A program made the position numbers and the translations under genes. 64,000 nt of DNA, from positions 682,001 to 746,000 of the forward strand of contig OY723307.1 of NCBI GenBank assembly GCA_963210315.1, in the 5' to 3' direction. How positions within the stretch are numbered: the first letter of the stretch is position 1; every line of letters begins with the position of its first letter. Shown piece after piece: positions 40,079 to 51,054 of the stretch. Under the pieces are notes generated by a model that was given only the letters and a program-made list of their open reading frames with translations, was not told where the DNA came from and searched no databases. This DNA comes from Rhynchopus euleeides. Its lineage: Eukaryota; Euglenozoa; Diplonemea; Diplonemida; Diplonemidae.

Positions 40079-40765
40079 CGTCCCTTCGCGGCCTGCGTTT
40101 TCTTGGGGTTTGACAAAGAAACTGGACAGAGAAACGGTCGGGTAAGTTGCTCGCAGTCTGTGGGCATGAGTCCACTCTCATCTGCGAGGCTGCCCAGCTG
40201 CCACCAGTTTTCCACCCCCCCGGCTTTTTCCCGGAAATCGTACTCCTTTCGCTTTATTATAGACACCCTGTCCAGCAACTGTGGGAGAACAGTTCCGGAC
40301 TACTTTTTGTGGCACTGGTTTTCGGTGCTAGCGAAACCCCTGCTTAAATGTGAGGATTGGCCTCACTTTTGACCCCCTATAAAATGCTCTGCCTGCACCG
40401 TGTCGTTTCTGTTTTGTTCTGTGATTTTGCGATACTTTGGGTCTGGAGGCGCCCCTCGTCGCGTTACACTTCAAGGGACTCGGTACAGGCGAGGGTCAGT
40501 CCTCTGTGAGGCACTCCTACGCGAGCCTTCTGGGTTTCCCCAAATGACCCCTGTATGCGGGCCGCTTCAGGCGCTGCGTCGCCTCGGCGGGGCTCTCTTC
40601 CCTCGCAGTGTCGTGGGTGTGGGTAGGGGGGGAGGGGGCAATCTGCTTGCGTTTCTCTGATTGTGTGTGGCAGTGCAGCTGCAGTCGATGGCCGCAGGTT
40701 GCACCATCTGTTACTTCTACCGCCTCCTGTTCCGGTGGGGGGCGGGGGGGTGTGATAAGTAAGTA

Positions 40766-41457
40766 CACGGTGGGATCTTGTAAATTTTACATGTATAACT
40801 ACAAGTATAATACATGTATTATACATGTATAATACTTGCATGTCAACTATTATACATGTATAATACATGTATATGCCTGAAATATACATGTAAAATACAT
40901 GTATATCAAGTAAAAATACAAGTATAATACTTGCATGTCAACTATTATACATGTATTTTTACTTGATATACATGTATTTTACATGTATATTTCAGGCATT
41001 TACATGTATTTTACATGTATAATACTTGTCATGCAAGTATTATACATGTAAAGTACTTGCATGACAAGTAAAATACTTGCATGCAAGTAAAATACATGTA
41101 TTTTACTTGCATGCAAGTATTTTACTTGTCATGCAAGTATTATACATGTATTTTACTTGTCATGCAAGTATTTTACATGTATAATACTTGCATGACAAGT
41201 ATTATACATGTAAAATACATGTAAATGCCTGAAATATACATGTAAAATACATGTATATCAAGTAAAAATACATGTATAATAGTTGACATGCAAGTATTAT
41301 ACTTGTATTTTTACTTGATATACATGTATTTTACATGTATATTTCAGGCATATACATGTATTATACATGTATAATAGTTGACATGCAAGTATTATACATG
41401 TATAATACATGTATATACTTGTAGTTATACATGTAAAATTTACAAGATCCCACCGTG
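40766..41457. mobile_element. TA-target MITE built of ACATGTATAATACTTG palindromes
   Basis: 692 bp. Ends CACGGTGGGATCTTGTAAAT in inverted orientation, flanked by TA (40764-40765, 41458-41459). The interior is an almost continuous array of ACATGTA, ATAATACTTGCATG and CATGCAAGTA units, itself roughly palindromic overall. Same terminal family as the outer element at 18892-30497. Confidence 0.9.
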
Positions 41458-41712
41458 TAGGTGGGCGGCGGGGGGGTGGGGGGGGGTGGCTTGAGTTGTC
41501 GGGCAACAACATGACTCGGGGAGTCCAGAACCAACGGGATAGCTGATCGATGCGGACAGGCTGCTCAGAGCTGTAGGGCATCACTGAGGGAGGAAGGCCC
41601 CTCACTGCCACCTTGTCACACCGGGGAGCGGGAGGCCCCCTAGGCTGCCCGCTTTGATTCTTGTTGAGGAGGTCAGTCACAGCCCTTCAGAGCTGTGGGG
41701 CACCGGGCATGC

Positions 41713-43755
41713 TTACTGAATGCGGGCATAGGAGGAGTTCTGGGGGTTCGCCTGCACAGCAGCAAAGGCCACTCCGCGGTTGCCTTGCAGCTCCACACTC
41801 GCAAAGGCCAGGAGCGCAACCCTGGACTTGGTGCTGAAGGCGGCAAGTGCTGCCAGCCTATCATCGCGCACCCGCTCCCCTGCATAGACGAAGTTGCGCG
41901 CGTCGCTCCGGATAGCAGGCAGTGCCACGTCCAAGTCGTCACGTAGCGCGAGAGGCAGCTCGAGGAAGAGAGCGCTGCTGCTGGAGATGGCGGCAAGTGC
42001 GATGTCCTTGTCGCCGCTCAGCAAATCCGCAATGTGCTTGAATGCTGCAGGGTCTTTGCGGATAGCCAGCTTCACAACCTCCCTGTCTGCGCGCAGCTGC
42101 TCGCACAGATGTTCAAACGGCACGCTGCCTCGTTCCATTGCCTTCAGGACTACCTCCTTGTCCTCTTGCAGCTTCTTGCCCACCTGCAAGAAGCTCACGC
42201 TGCGTTGCTCTATTGCCTTCAGGACCACCTCCTTGTCCGCGCGCAGCTCCTTGCTCACATGTGCGAACACTGCTTTACGGGTGGCAATAGCCTTCAGAGC
42301 GACCTCTTTGTCTGCACGCAGCTCCTTGCTCAGATGTTGGAACACTGCACCTCCGGTGTCGATTGCCTGCAGAGCCACTTCCTTGTCCCCACGCACCGCC
42401 TTGCTCGCGTACCGAAACACTACAGGGCTCCTCTGAATTGCCTTCAGAGTTATGTCCTTGTCGTCACGCAACTCCTCACTCAGCTCTTGAAAACTGACAC
42501 ACCGGTGCCCAACAGCCTTGAGAACAACATCTTTATCCCCACGCAACTCCTCGCTCACGTGTTCAAAGCTGAAACACCCGTGCTCAATTGCCTTGAGAGC
42601 TACATCCTTGTCCCCACGCAACTCCTCGCTCACGAGCTGAAAGTCTAAATGCCAATGACAATGCTCCACTGCCTTGAGGATTACATCCTTATCTCCACAC
42701 AGCCCCTTGCTCACGTCCTTCAAATGCACATGCCCCGTCTCAATAGCCTTGAGAACAACTTCCTTGTCCCCACGCAACTCCTCGCTCACAAGCTGAAAGT
42801 CTAAACGCCAACAAGATTCCGCTACCTTCAGGACTACTTCCTTGTCCCCACGCAGTCCCTCCATCACGTGCTGAAAGTGGCTGACACACCCTTTCTCAAG
42901 TGCCTTCAGGACCACTTCCTTGTCTCCACGCAACGCCCTGCTCACGTGCTGAAAACTGACACACCCTTTCTCAATCGCCTTCAGGACCACCTCCTTGTCC
43001 CCACGCAGCGGCTTACTCACGCAATGGAACACTGCCTCCCCAGCGTCAATCGCCTTGAGGACGACCTCTTTGTCCCCACGCAGCGCTGTGCTCACAATTG
43101 GAAACAAGTCTGTGGTGAAGTTATTCGGCAGCGCCTCGAGCACAAACGCCTTGTCGTTGAGCCACGCAGCGCTATTCGCGCAATGCGGCACGGTGCGGAG
43201 CGCAACGGCGCGTCCCTCCCTCAGGTCTTTGTCGACGTGGTGCAACATCGACACATCCCGTTTCAGGGTCGTGGTGATGATGTCAATGTCGCGCTGCAGC
43301 TCTGAACTGGCCCGGAGAAACCCTTTCGGGTCGCACTCCACCAACCTCGTCATTACCTCCTTGTCGTCATGCAGCGAGGGGTGCACCCAGTGTGGTGGCA
43401 GCGCGGCTCCACCTACCTCTTTCGCCTTCCCCAACATCGCGAGGACACACTCCCGCCGTGTCCGTGCCCACGCCGGGACACTATCCATGTTGACGCCACC
43501 GCTCCGCAGCTGTGCCACAAACTCAGCAACGCCGCGCACCACGCTCACGCGGCACCCGCCCGAGAAGGCCGCAACGTCGCTCACACGATCCGCATCGTCG
43601 CACACCACGCGCACACCACCCACACTCAACTCCACGTCTTCCCCCAAGCCGAAAGCCTCGCCGCAGCGCCGCTTCACAGCAGACACGTTTGCGTCTACGT
43701 CAAGCTCCACAACCTTCTCACACCCCGACAGCTGGTCAACGGCAAATACCTCCAT
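41713..43755 (-). CDS. UBL-DUF4116 repeat protein, paralogue 1
   Basis: 680 aa from ATG 43755 (MEVFAVDQLSGCEKVVELDV). The first 75 residues have a ubiquitin-like beta-grasp pattern (MEVFAV...KVVELDVDANVSAVKRRCGEAFG... ELSVGGVRV... SGGCRVSVV). A spacer and degenerate repeats follow, then about 15 canonical 25-residue repeats with consensus LRGDKEVVLKAIEKGCVSFQ HVSEE (DUF4116 type), and a C-terminal LRDDLDVALPAIRSDARNFV block. The C-terminus is shortened relative to the others (NSSYARIQ; an 18-residue loss). Shortest of four tandem paralogues; nine repeats fewer than paralogue 2. Function unknown; repeat arrays of this kind probably form a solenoid for protein binding (inference). Confidence 0.88.
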   Translation of the reverse strand: MEVFAVDQLSGCEKVVELDVDANVSAVKRRCGEAFGLGEDVELSVGGVRVVCDDADRVSDVAAFSGGCRVSVVRGVAEFVAQLRSGGVNMDSVPAWARTRRECVLAMLGKAKEVGGAALPPHWVHPSLHDDKEVMTRLVECDPKGFLRASSELQRDIDIITTTLKRDVSMLHHVDKDLREGRAVALRTVPHCANSAAWLNDKAFVLEALPNNFTTDLFPIVSTALRGDKEVVLKAIDAGEAVFHCVSKPLRGDKEVVLKAIEKGCVSFQHVSRALRGDKEVVLKALEKGCVSHFQHVMEGLRGDKEVVLKVAESCWRLDFQLVSEELRGDKEVVLKAIETGHVHLKDVSKGLCGDKDVILKAVEHCHWHLDFQLVSEELRGDKDVALKAIEHGCFSFEHVSEELRGDKDVVLKAVGHRCVSFQELSEELRDDKDITLKAIQRSPVVFRYASKAVRGDKEVALQAIDTGGAVFQHLSKELRADKEVALKAIATRKAVFAHVSKELRADKEVVLKAIEQRSVSFLQVGKKLQEDKEVVLKAMERGSVPFEHLCEQLRADREVVKLAIRKDPAAFKHIADLLSGDKDIALAAISSSSALFLELPLALRDDLDVALPAIRSDARNFVYAGERVRDDRLAALAAFSTKSRVALLAFASVELQGNRGVAFAAVQANPQNSSYARIQ

Positions 43756-44674
43756 CCCACCCACCCAGTCTGCAAGGCATGTGTGTGGTGGCCACAGTTT
43801 GTATTTGGATCTGCTGCACGGTCATCGCACATTCGCCCTCTCACTACAGACACAACAAAGGGAGCCGGGGGCCTGGGACAGCAGAACACGTGTCATCTTC
43901 GGAATACCCACATCTGCTGAGCTATGCTCTACAGAGGCCCGGTATGCGGAATGCATACACACACGGCAGGTCACAGGGGGTGTGAGGGTGGAGGGAAGTA
44001 TAGAGGCTGGGAGAAGCGAGGGGCACTGCACAGGCGCTGTGCTATCACAGGGCCTGGGCACATCAACATACGACATAACATGCCGTGACAGAGTGGGATA
44101 ATGGACACTGCCCTTCAGGGAGACAAACTCCTTCACACAGCTGCGGAGGGTCGCCTCGCTGTCTTCTGTTACCAAGCAGTGTATGAAGAATCCTGCAAAT
44201 CGTTCAACCCACAAAGTCATAAATCATTGGCGAGGGACTTAGAATTCTGGTGGGCGGGGGGGCTCATGAACGGTTCAATAATTGTAAACAAATTGTCCGT
44301 GTCTCGAACAGACTGGCGCTGTTTCGCCTGGGGAGTTGAGAAGGCGGTGCCGTGATGACACACACAGTGAGAACCCCCCTTCTTAGGACGGCTCGCAGAA
44401 CTGAATGACACTTTCTGCGCGACTGTTCGTCCGCGTTTCACCTCCAAATTGTCACCGAATAGATTACCGGCTTCTGGAGGGGAAGATCACAACAAGGCAA
44501 GCCAATACGACATTGAGGGCCGTCGCGGGTCAACGCTGGTCGCGGCTCACCAGCCACTGAGGGAGGAAGACCCCCAGTGGCACCTTGTCACACCAGGCGG
44601 CAGTCACTGAGGGCGGAAGGCCCACTCGGCTGCCCGCTTTGATTCTTGTTGGGGAGGTCAGGCACCGGGCATGC
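43756..44674. repeat. array spacer 1, conserved module
   Basis: Spacer between paralogues 1 and 2, homologous to 47456-48423 and to 51055-52651. It includes the 44101-44475 module, where an 84-codon plus frame (44101-44355) is conserved; whether it is translated is unknown. It holds the uninterrupted target site (AATCGTTCAACCCAC) of the insertion at 51568. Confidence 0.8.
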
Positions 44675-47455
44675 TTACTGAATGCGGGCAGGCACGGATG
44701 CTGTGGAGGCTGCGGCCACGACATCCTGAAGGGCAGGGCTGACAGAGGAGGAGTTCTGGGGGTTCGCCTGCACAGCAGCAAAGGCCACTTCGCGGTTGCC
44801 TTGCAGCTCCACACTCGCAAAGGCCAGGAGCGCAACCCTGGACTTGGTGCTGAAGGCGGCAAGTGCTGCCAGCCTGTCATCGCGCACCCGCTCCCCTGCA
44901 TAGACGAAGTTGCGCGCGTCGCTCCGGATAGCAGGCAGTGCCACGTCCAAGTCGTCACGTAGTGCGAGAGGCAGCTCGAGGAAGAGAGCGCTGCTGCTGG
45001 AGATGGCGGCAAGTGCGATGTCCTTGTCGCCGCTCAGCGAATCCGCAATGTGCTTGAATGCTGCAGGGTCTTTGCGGATAGCCAGCTTCACAACCTCCCT
45101 GTCCGCGCGCAGCTGCTCGCACAGGCGTGCAAACGGCACCCTGCATCGTTGTATTGCCTTCAGGACGACCTCCTTGTCCTCTTGCAGCTTCTTGCCCACC
45201 TGTAAGAAGCTCACGCTGCGTTGCTCCATTGCCTTCAGGACCACCTCCTTGTCCGCGCGCAGCTCCTTGCTCACGTGTGCGAACACTGCTTTACCGGTGG
45301 CAATAGCCTTCAGAGCCACCTCTTTGTCCCCGCACAGCTCCTTGCTCAGATGTTGGAACACTGCACCTCCGCTGTCGATTGCCTTGAGAGCCACCTCCTT
45401 GTCCCCACGCACCGCCTTGCTCGCGTACCGAAACACTGCAGGGCTCCTCTCAATTGCCTTCAGAGTTATGTCCTTGTCGCCACGCAACTCCTCACTCAGC
45501 TCTAGAAAACTGACACACCGGTGTCCAACAGCCTTGAGAACAACATCTTTATCCACACGCAATGTCTCGCTCACGTGTTCAAAGCTGACACACCCGTTCT
45601 CAATTGCCTCTAAAACTACTTCCCTGTCCCCACGCAACTCCGCGCTTACGTGTTCAAAGCTGACACACCTGTTCTCAATTGCCTCTAGAACTACCTCCTT
45701 GTCCCCACGCAATGTCTCGCTCACGTGTTCAAAGCTGACACACCCGTTCTCAATTGCCTCTAAAACTACTTCCCTGTCCCCACGCAACTCCGCGCTTACG
45801 TGTTCAAAGCTGACACACCTGTTCTCAATTGCCTCTAGAACTACCTCCTTGTCCCCACGCAATGTCTCGCTCACGTGTTCAAAGCTGACACACCCGTTCT
45901 CAATTGCCTCTAGAACAATCTCCTTGTCCCCACGCAACTCCTCGGTCAGGCCTCGAAAATTGACAGGCCCGTTCTCGAATGCCTTGAGAGCAACGTCCTT
46001 ATCCCCACGCAATGTTTCGCACAGATCCTGAAACGCGACAAACCCCATTTGAAGTACCTCAAGAGCAACCTCTTTGTTCCCACGCGACTCCGCACCCAGG
46101 TCTTGAAACCGGACTGTCTCCAGATCAAGTGCCTCCAGGATCACATCCTTGTCCCCACGCAACTCTTCGCTCACCTGCTGATACGTGGCGCCCCTCTGCA
46201 TTGCCTGAAGAACCACCTCCTTGTCCCCACGCAACTCCTCGCTCGCATGGCCAAAATCAGAAAAATGATACGTACTGTCCAGGACCTTCAGGACGACCTC
46301 CTTGTCCCCACGCAACTCTTCGCTCACGTGCTGAAAGCTGATAATCCCCTTCTCAATCGCCTCCAGAACCACCGCTTTGTCCCCACGCAACGCCTCGCTC
46401 ATGTCGGAGAACCCGATACACCCCTTCTCAATCGCCTTGAGAACTACCTCCTCGTCCCCACGCAATGTCTCGCTCACGTGTTCAAAGCTGACACACCCGT
46501 TCTCAATTGCCTCGAGAACCACCTCCTTGTTCCCACGCAGTCCCTCCATCACGTGCTGAAAGTGGCTGACACACCCTTTCTCAAGTGCCTTCAGGACCAC
46601 TTCCTTGTCTCCACGCAACGCCCTGCTCACGTGCTGAAGACTGACACACCCTTTCTCAATCGCCTTCAGGACCACCTCCTTGTCCCCACGCAGCGGCTTA
46701 CTCACGCAACGGAACACTGCCTCCCCAACGTCAATCGCCTTGAGGACGACCTCTTTGTCCCCACGCAGCGCTGTGCTCACAATTGGAAACAAGCCTGTGG
46801 TGAAGTTATTCTGCAGCGCCTCGAGCACAAACGCCTTGTCGTTGAGCCACGCAGCGCTATTCGCGCAATGCGGCACGGTGCGGAGCGCAACGGCGCGTCC
46901 CTCCCTCAGGTCTTTGTCGACGTGGTGCAGCATCGACACATCCCGTTTCAGGGTCGTGGCGATGAAGTCTATGTCGCGCTGCAGTTCTGAACTGGCCCGG
47001 AGAAACCCTTTCGGGTCGCACTCCACCAACCTCGTCATTACCTCCTTGTCGTCATGCAGCGAGGGGTGCACCCAGTGCGGCGGCAGCGCGGCTCGCGGAT
47101 GGGCCGGGTTGCGATGCTCTTTCGCCTTCCCCAACATCGCGAGGACACACTCCCGCCGTGTCTGTGCCCACGCCGGGATACCATCCATATCGACGCCACC
47201 GCTCCGCAGCTGCGCCACAAACTCAGCAACGCCGCGCACCACGCTCACGCGGCACCCGCCCGAGAAGGCCGCAACGTCGCTCACACGATCCGCATCGTCG
47301 CACACCACGCGCACACCACCCACACTCAACTCCACGTCTTCCCCCAAGCCGAAAGCCTCGCCGCAGCGCCGCTTCACAGCAGACACGTTTGCGTCTACGT
47401 CAAGCTCCACAACCTTCTCACACCCCGACAGCTGGTCAACGGCAAATACCTCCAT
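44675..47455 (-). CDS. UBL-DUF4116 repeat protein, paralogue 2
   Basis: 926 aa from ATG 47455, longest of the four. Same layout: ubiquitin-like residues 1-75, spacer to about 228, about 24 canonical 25-residue repeats to about 835, then the conserved C-terminus ending SVSPALQDVVAAASTASVPA RIQ. Around 45550-45920 five consecutive 75-bp units alternate between two nearly identical forms (ENGCVSFEHVSETLRGDKEV and ENRCVSFEHVSAELRGDREV), a recent 150-bp tandem expansion. No transmembrane segment or signal peptide, so probably cytosolic or nuclear. Confidence 0.9.
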   Translation of the reverse strand: MEVFAVDQLSGCEKVVELDVDANVSAVKRRCGEAFGLGEDVELSVGGVRVVCDDADRVSDVAAFSGGCRVSVVRGVAEFVAQLRSGGVDMDGIPAWAQTRRECVLAMLGKAKEHRNPAHPRAALPPHWVHPSLHDDKEVMTRLVECDPKGFLRASSELQRDIDFIATTLKRDVSMLHHVDKDLREGRAVALRTVPHCANSAAWLNDKAFVLEALQNNFTTGLFPIVSTALRGDKEVVLKAIDVGEAVFRCVSKPLRGDKEVVLKAIEKGCVSLQHVSRALRGDKEVVLKALEKGCVSHFQHVMEGLRGNKEVVLEAIENGCVSFEHVSETLRGDEEVVLKAIEKGCIGFSDMSEALRGDKAVVLEAIEKGIISFQHVSEELRGDKEVVLKVLDSTYHFSDFGHASEELRGDKEVVLQAMQRGATYQQVSEELRGDKDVILEALDLETVRFQDLGAESRGNKEVALEVLQMGFVAFQDLCETLRGDKDVALKAFENGPVNFRGLTEELRGDKEIVLEAIENGCVSFEHVSETLRGDKEVVLEAIENRCVSFEHVSAELRGDREVVLEAIENGCVSFEHVSETLRGDKEVVLEAIENRCVSFEHVSAELRGDREVVLEAIENGCVSFEHVSETLRVDKDVVLKAVGHRCVSFLELSEELRGDKDITLKAIERSPAVFRYASKAVRGDKEVALKAIDSGGAVFQHLSKELCGDKEVALKAIATGKAVFAHVSKELRADKEVVLKAMEQRSVSFLQVGKKLQEDKEVVLKAIQRCRVPFARLCEQLRADREVVKLAIRKDPAAFKHIADSLSGDKDIALAAISSSSALFLELPLALRDDLDVALPAIRSDARNFVYAGERVRDDRLAALAAFSTKSRVALLAFASVELQGNREVAFAAVQANPQNSSSVSPALQDVVAAASTASVPARIQ

Positions 47456-48423
47456 CCCACCCACCCAGTCTGCAAGGCATGTGTGTGGTGGCCACAGTTT
47501 GTATTTGGATCTGCTGCACGGTCATCGCACATTCGCCCTCTCACTACAGACACAACAAAGGGAGCCGGGAGCCGGGGACAGGAGAACACGTGTCATCTTC
47601 GGAATACCCACATCTGCTGAGCTATGCTCTACAGAGGCCCGGTATGCGGAATACACACACGGCAGGTCACAGGGGGTGTGAGGGTGGAGGGAAGTATAGA
47701 GGCTGGGAGAAGCGAGGGGCACTGCACTGGCTCTGTGCTATCACAGGGCCTGGGCACATCACGCGCCGCCCCCCCCCCCCCCCTCCCCCAACCCCTCCAA
47801 TCAAGCACATTCACATCAAGGTGGTATTACCCTGCAGCCGTAACATGCCGTGACAGAGTGGGAGAATGGGCACTGCCCTTCAGGGAGACAAACTCCTTCA
47901 CACAGCTGCGGAGGGTCGCCTCGCTGTCTTCTGTTACCAAGCAGTGTATGAAGAATCCTGCAAATCGTTCAACCCACAAAGTCATAAATCATTGGCGAGG
48001 GACTTAGAATTCTGGTGGGCGGGGGGGCTCATGAACGGTTCAATAATTGAAAACAAATTGTCCGTGTCTCGAACAGACTGGCGCTGTTTCGCCTGGGGAG
48101 TTGAGAAGGCGGTGCCGTGATGACACACACAGCGAGAACCCCCCTTCTTAGGACGGCTCGCAGAACTGAATGACACTTTCTGCGCGACTGTTCGTCCGCG
48201 TTTCACCTCCAAATTGTCACCGAATAGATTACCGGCTTCTGGAGGGGAAGATCACAACAAGGCAAGCCAATACGACGTTGAGGGCCGTCGCGGGTCAACG
48301 CTGGTCGCGGCTCACCAGCCACTGAGGGAGGAAGACCCCCAGTGGCACCTTGTCACACCGGGCGGCAGGCCCACTCGGCTGCCCGCTTTGATTCTTGTTG
48401 AGGAGGTCAGGCACCGGGCATGC
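47456..48423. repeat. array spacer 2, conserved module
   Basis: Near-identical to the uninterrupted parts of spacer 3, including a C14 tract near 47768 and the AATCGTTCAACCCAC empty site near 47967; the same 84-codon plus frame is present (47866-48120). Confidence 0.8.
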
Positions 48424-51054
48424 TTACTGAATGCGGGCAGGCACGGATGCTGTGGAGGCTGCGGCCACGACATCCTGGAGGGCAGGGCTGACAGAGGAGG
48501 AGTTCTGGGGGTTCGCCTGCACAGCAGCAAAGGCCACTTCGCGGTTGCCTTGCAGCTCCACACTCGCAAAGGCCAGGAGCGCAACTCTGGACTTGGTGCT
48601 GAAGGCGGCAAGTGCTGCCAGCCTGTCATCGCGCACACGCTCCCCTGCATAGACGAAGTTGCGCGCGTCGCTCCGGATAGCAGGCAGTGCCACGTCCAAG
48701 TCGTCACGTAGCGCGAGAGGCAGCTCGAGGAAGAGAGCGCTGCTGCTGGAGATGGCGGCAAGTGCGATGTCCTTGTCGCCGCTCAGCGAATCCGCAATGT
48801 GCTTGAATGCTGCAGGGTCTTTGCGGATAGCCAGCTTCACAACCTCCCTGTCTGCGCGCAGCTGCTCGCACAGGCTCGCAAACGGCACGCTGCCTCGTTG
48901 TATTGCCTTCAGGACTACCTCCTTGTCTTCTTGCAGCTTCTTGCCCACCTGCAAGAAGCTCACGCTGCGTTGCTCCATTGCCTTCAGGACCACCTCCTTG
49001 TCCGCGCGCAGCTCCTTGCTCAGATGTGCGAACACTGCTTTACCGGTGGCAATAGCCTTCAGAGCCACCTCTTTGTCTGCACGCAGCTCCTTGCTCAGCC
49101 TGTTTAACACTGGACCTCCGGTGTCGATTGCCTTCAGAGCCACCTCCTTGTCCCCACGCACCGCCCTGCTCGCGTACCGAAACACTGCAGGGCTCCTCTG
49201 AATTGCCTTCAGAGTTATGTCCTTGTCGCCACGCCACTCCTCGCTCAGCTCTTGAAAACTGACACACCGGTGTCCAACAGCCTTGAGAACGACATCTTTA
49301 TACCCACGCAATGGCTCGCTCACGTGTTCAAAGCTGACGCACCTGTTCTCAATTGCCTCTAAAACTACTTCCTTGTCCCCACGCAACTCCTCGCTCACGT
49401 GTTCAAAGCTGACACACCTGTTCTCAATTGCCTCTAGAACAATCTCCTTGTCCCCACGCAATGTCTCGCTCACGTGTTCAAAGCTGACACACCCGTTCTC
49501 AATTGCCTTGAGAACTATCTCCCTGTCGCCACGCAACTCCTCCGTCAGGTATCGAAAATTGACAGGCCCCTTCTCGAATGCCTTGAGAGCAACGTCCTTA
49601 TCCCCACGCAATGTTTCGCACAGGTCATGAAACGCGACAAACCCCCTCTGAAGTACCTCAAGAGCAACCTCTTTGTTCCCACGCGACTCCGCACTCAGGT
49701 CTTGAAACCGGACTGTCTCCTGATCAAGTGCCTCCAGGATCACATCCTTGTCCCCACGCAACTCTTCGCTCACCTGCTGATACGTGGCGCCCTTCTGCAT
49801 TGCCTTTAGCACCACTTCCTTGTCCGTATGCAACTCCTCGCTCGCGTGGTCAAAATCAGAAAAATGATACGTACTGTCCAGGACCTTCAGGACGACCTCC
49901 TTGTCCCCACGCAACTCTTCGCTCATGTGCCGAAAGCTGATAATCCCCTTCTCAATCGCCTCCAGAACCACCGCTTTGTCCCCACGCAACGCCTCGCTCA
50001 TATAGGAGAACCCGATACACCCCTTCTCAATCGCCTTGAGAACTACCTCCTTGTCCCCACGCAATGTCTCGCTCACGTGTTCAAAGCTGACACACCCGTT
50101 CTCAATTGCCTCGAGAACCACCTCCTTGTTCCCACGCAGTCCCTCCATCACGTGCTGAAAGTGGCTGACACACCCTTTCTCAAGTGCCTTCAGGACCACT
50201 TCCTTGTCTCCACGCAACGTCCTGCTCACGTGCTGAAAACTGACACACCCTTTCTCAATCGCCTTCAGGACCACCTCCTTGTCCCCACGCAGCGGCTTAC
50301 TCACGCAATCGAACACTGCCTTCCCAGCGTCAATCGCCTTGAGGACGACCTCTTTGTCCCCACGCAGCGCTGTGCTCACAATTGGAAACAAGCCTGTGGT
50401 GAAGTTATTCTGCAGCGCCTCGAGCACAAACGCCTTGTCGTTGAGCCACGCAGCGCTATTCGCGCAATGCGGCACGGTGCGGAGCGCAACGGCGCGTCCC
50501 TCCCTCAGGTCTTTGTCGACGTGGTGCAGCATCGACACATCCCGTTTCAGGGTCGTGGCGATGAAGTCTATGTCGCGCTGCAGTTCTGAACTGGCCCGGA
50601 GAAACCCTTTCGGGTCGCACTCCACCAACCTCGTCATTACCTCCTTGTCGTCATGCAGCGAGGGGTGCACCCAGTGCGGCGGCAGCGCGGCTCGCGGATG
50701 GGCCGGGTTGCGATGCTCTTTCGCCTTCCCCAACATCGCGAGGACACACTCCCGCCGTGTCTGTGCCCACGCCGGGATACCATCCATATCGACGCCACCG
50801 CTCCGCAGCTGCGCCACAAACTCAGCAACGCCGCGCACCACGCTCACGCGGCACCCGCCCGAGAAGGCCGCAACGTCGCTCACACGATCCGCATCGTCGC
50901 ACACCACGCGCACACCACCCACACTCAACTCCACGTCTTCCCCCAAGCCGAAAGCCTCGCCGCAGCGCCGCTTCACAGCAGACACGTTTGCGTCTACGTC
51001 AAGCTCCACAACCTTCTCACACCCCGACAGCTGGTCAACGGCAAATACCTCCAT
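48424..51054 (-). CDS. UBL-DUF4116 repeat protein, paralogue 3
   Basis: 876 aa from ATG 51054; exactly 50 residues (two repeat units) shorter than paralogue 2, with the same C-terminus (VPARIQ). The N-terminal 225 residues are almost identical to paralogue 2. Repeats differ mostly at the residues between LRGDK and VSF and in charge (for example SEEWRGDKDITLKAIQRS), consistent with a binding surface under change. Start choice as for the other copies: the preceding codons are GTG-GGT-GGG, with a CCTTGCAG acceptor-like site about 20 bases upstream. Confidence 0.9.
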   Translation of the reverse strand: MEVFAVDQLSGCEKVVELDVDANVSAVKRRCGEAFGLGEDVELSVGGVRVVCDDADRVSDVAAFSGGCRVSVVRGVAEFVAQLRSGGVDMDGIPAWAQTRRECVLAMLGKAKEHRNPAHPRAALPPHWVHPSLHDDKEVMTRLVECDPKGFLRASSELQRDIDFIATTLKRDVSMLHHVDKDLREGRAVALRTVPHCANSAAWLNDKAFVLEALQNNFTTGLFPIVSTALRGDKEVVLKAIDAGKAVFDCVSKPLRGDKEVVLKAIEKGCVSFQHVSRTLRGDKEVVLKALEKGCVSHFQHVMEGLRGNKEVVLEAIENGCVSFEHVSETLRGDKEVVLKAIEKGCIGFSYMSEALRGDKAVVLEAIEKGIISFRHMSEELRGDKEVVLKVLDSTYHFSDFDHASEELHTDKEVVLKAMQKGATYQQVSEELRGDKDVILEALDQETVRFQDLSAESRGNKEVALEVLQRGFVAFHDLCETLRGDKDVALKAFEKGPVNFRYLTEELRGDREIVLKAIENGCVSFEHVSETLRGDKEIVLEAIENRCVSFEHVSEELRGDKEVVLEAIENRCVSFEHVSEPLRGYKDVVLKAVGHRCVSFQELSEEWRGDKDITLKAIQRSPAVFRYASRAVRGDKEVALKAIDTGGPVLNRLSKELRADKEVALKAIATGKAVFAHLSKELRADKEVVLKAMEQRSVSFLQVGKKLQEDKEVVLKAIQRGSVPFASLCEQLRADREVVKLAIRKDPAAFKHIADSLSGDKDIALAAISSSSALFLELPLALRDDLDVALPAIRSDARNFVYAGERVRDDRLAALAAFSTKSRVALLAFASVELQGNREVAFAAVQANPQNSSSVSPALQDVVAAASTASVPARIQ

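Larger units (their letters stand above)
39597..40391. mobile_element. second hAT-type non-autonomous element with perfect 8-bp target duplication
   Basis: 795 bp. Inverted ends CAGGGCATTTTATAGGGG / CAGAGCATTTTATAGGGG; CCTGCACC is duplicated at 39589-39596 and 40392-40399. No transposase. It carries GC-hairpin repeat copies 5 and 6. Confidence 0.92.
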
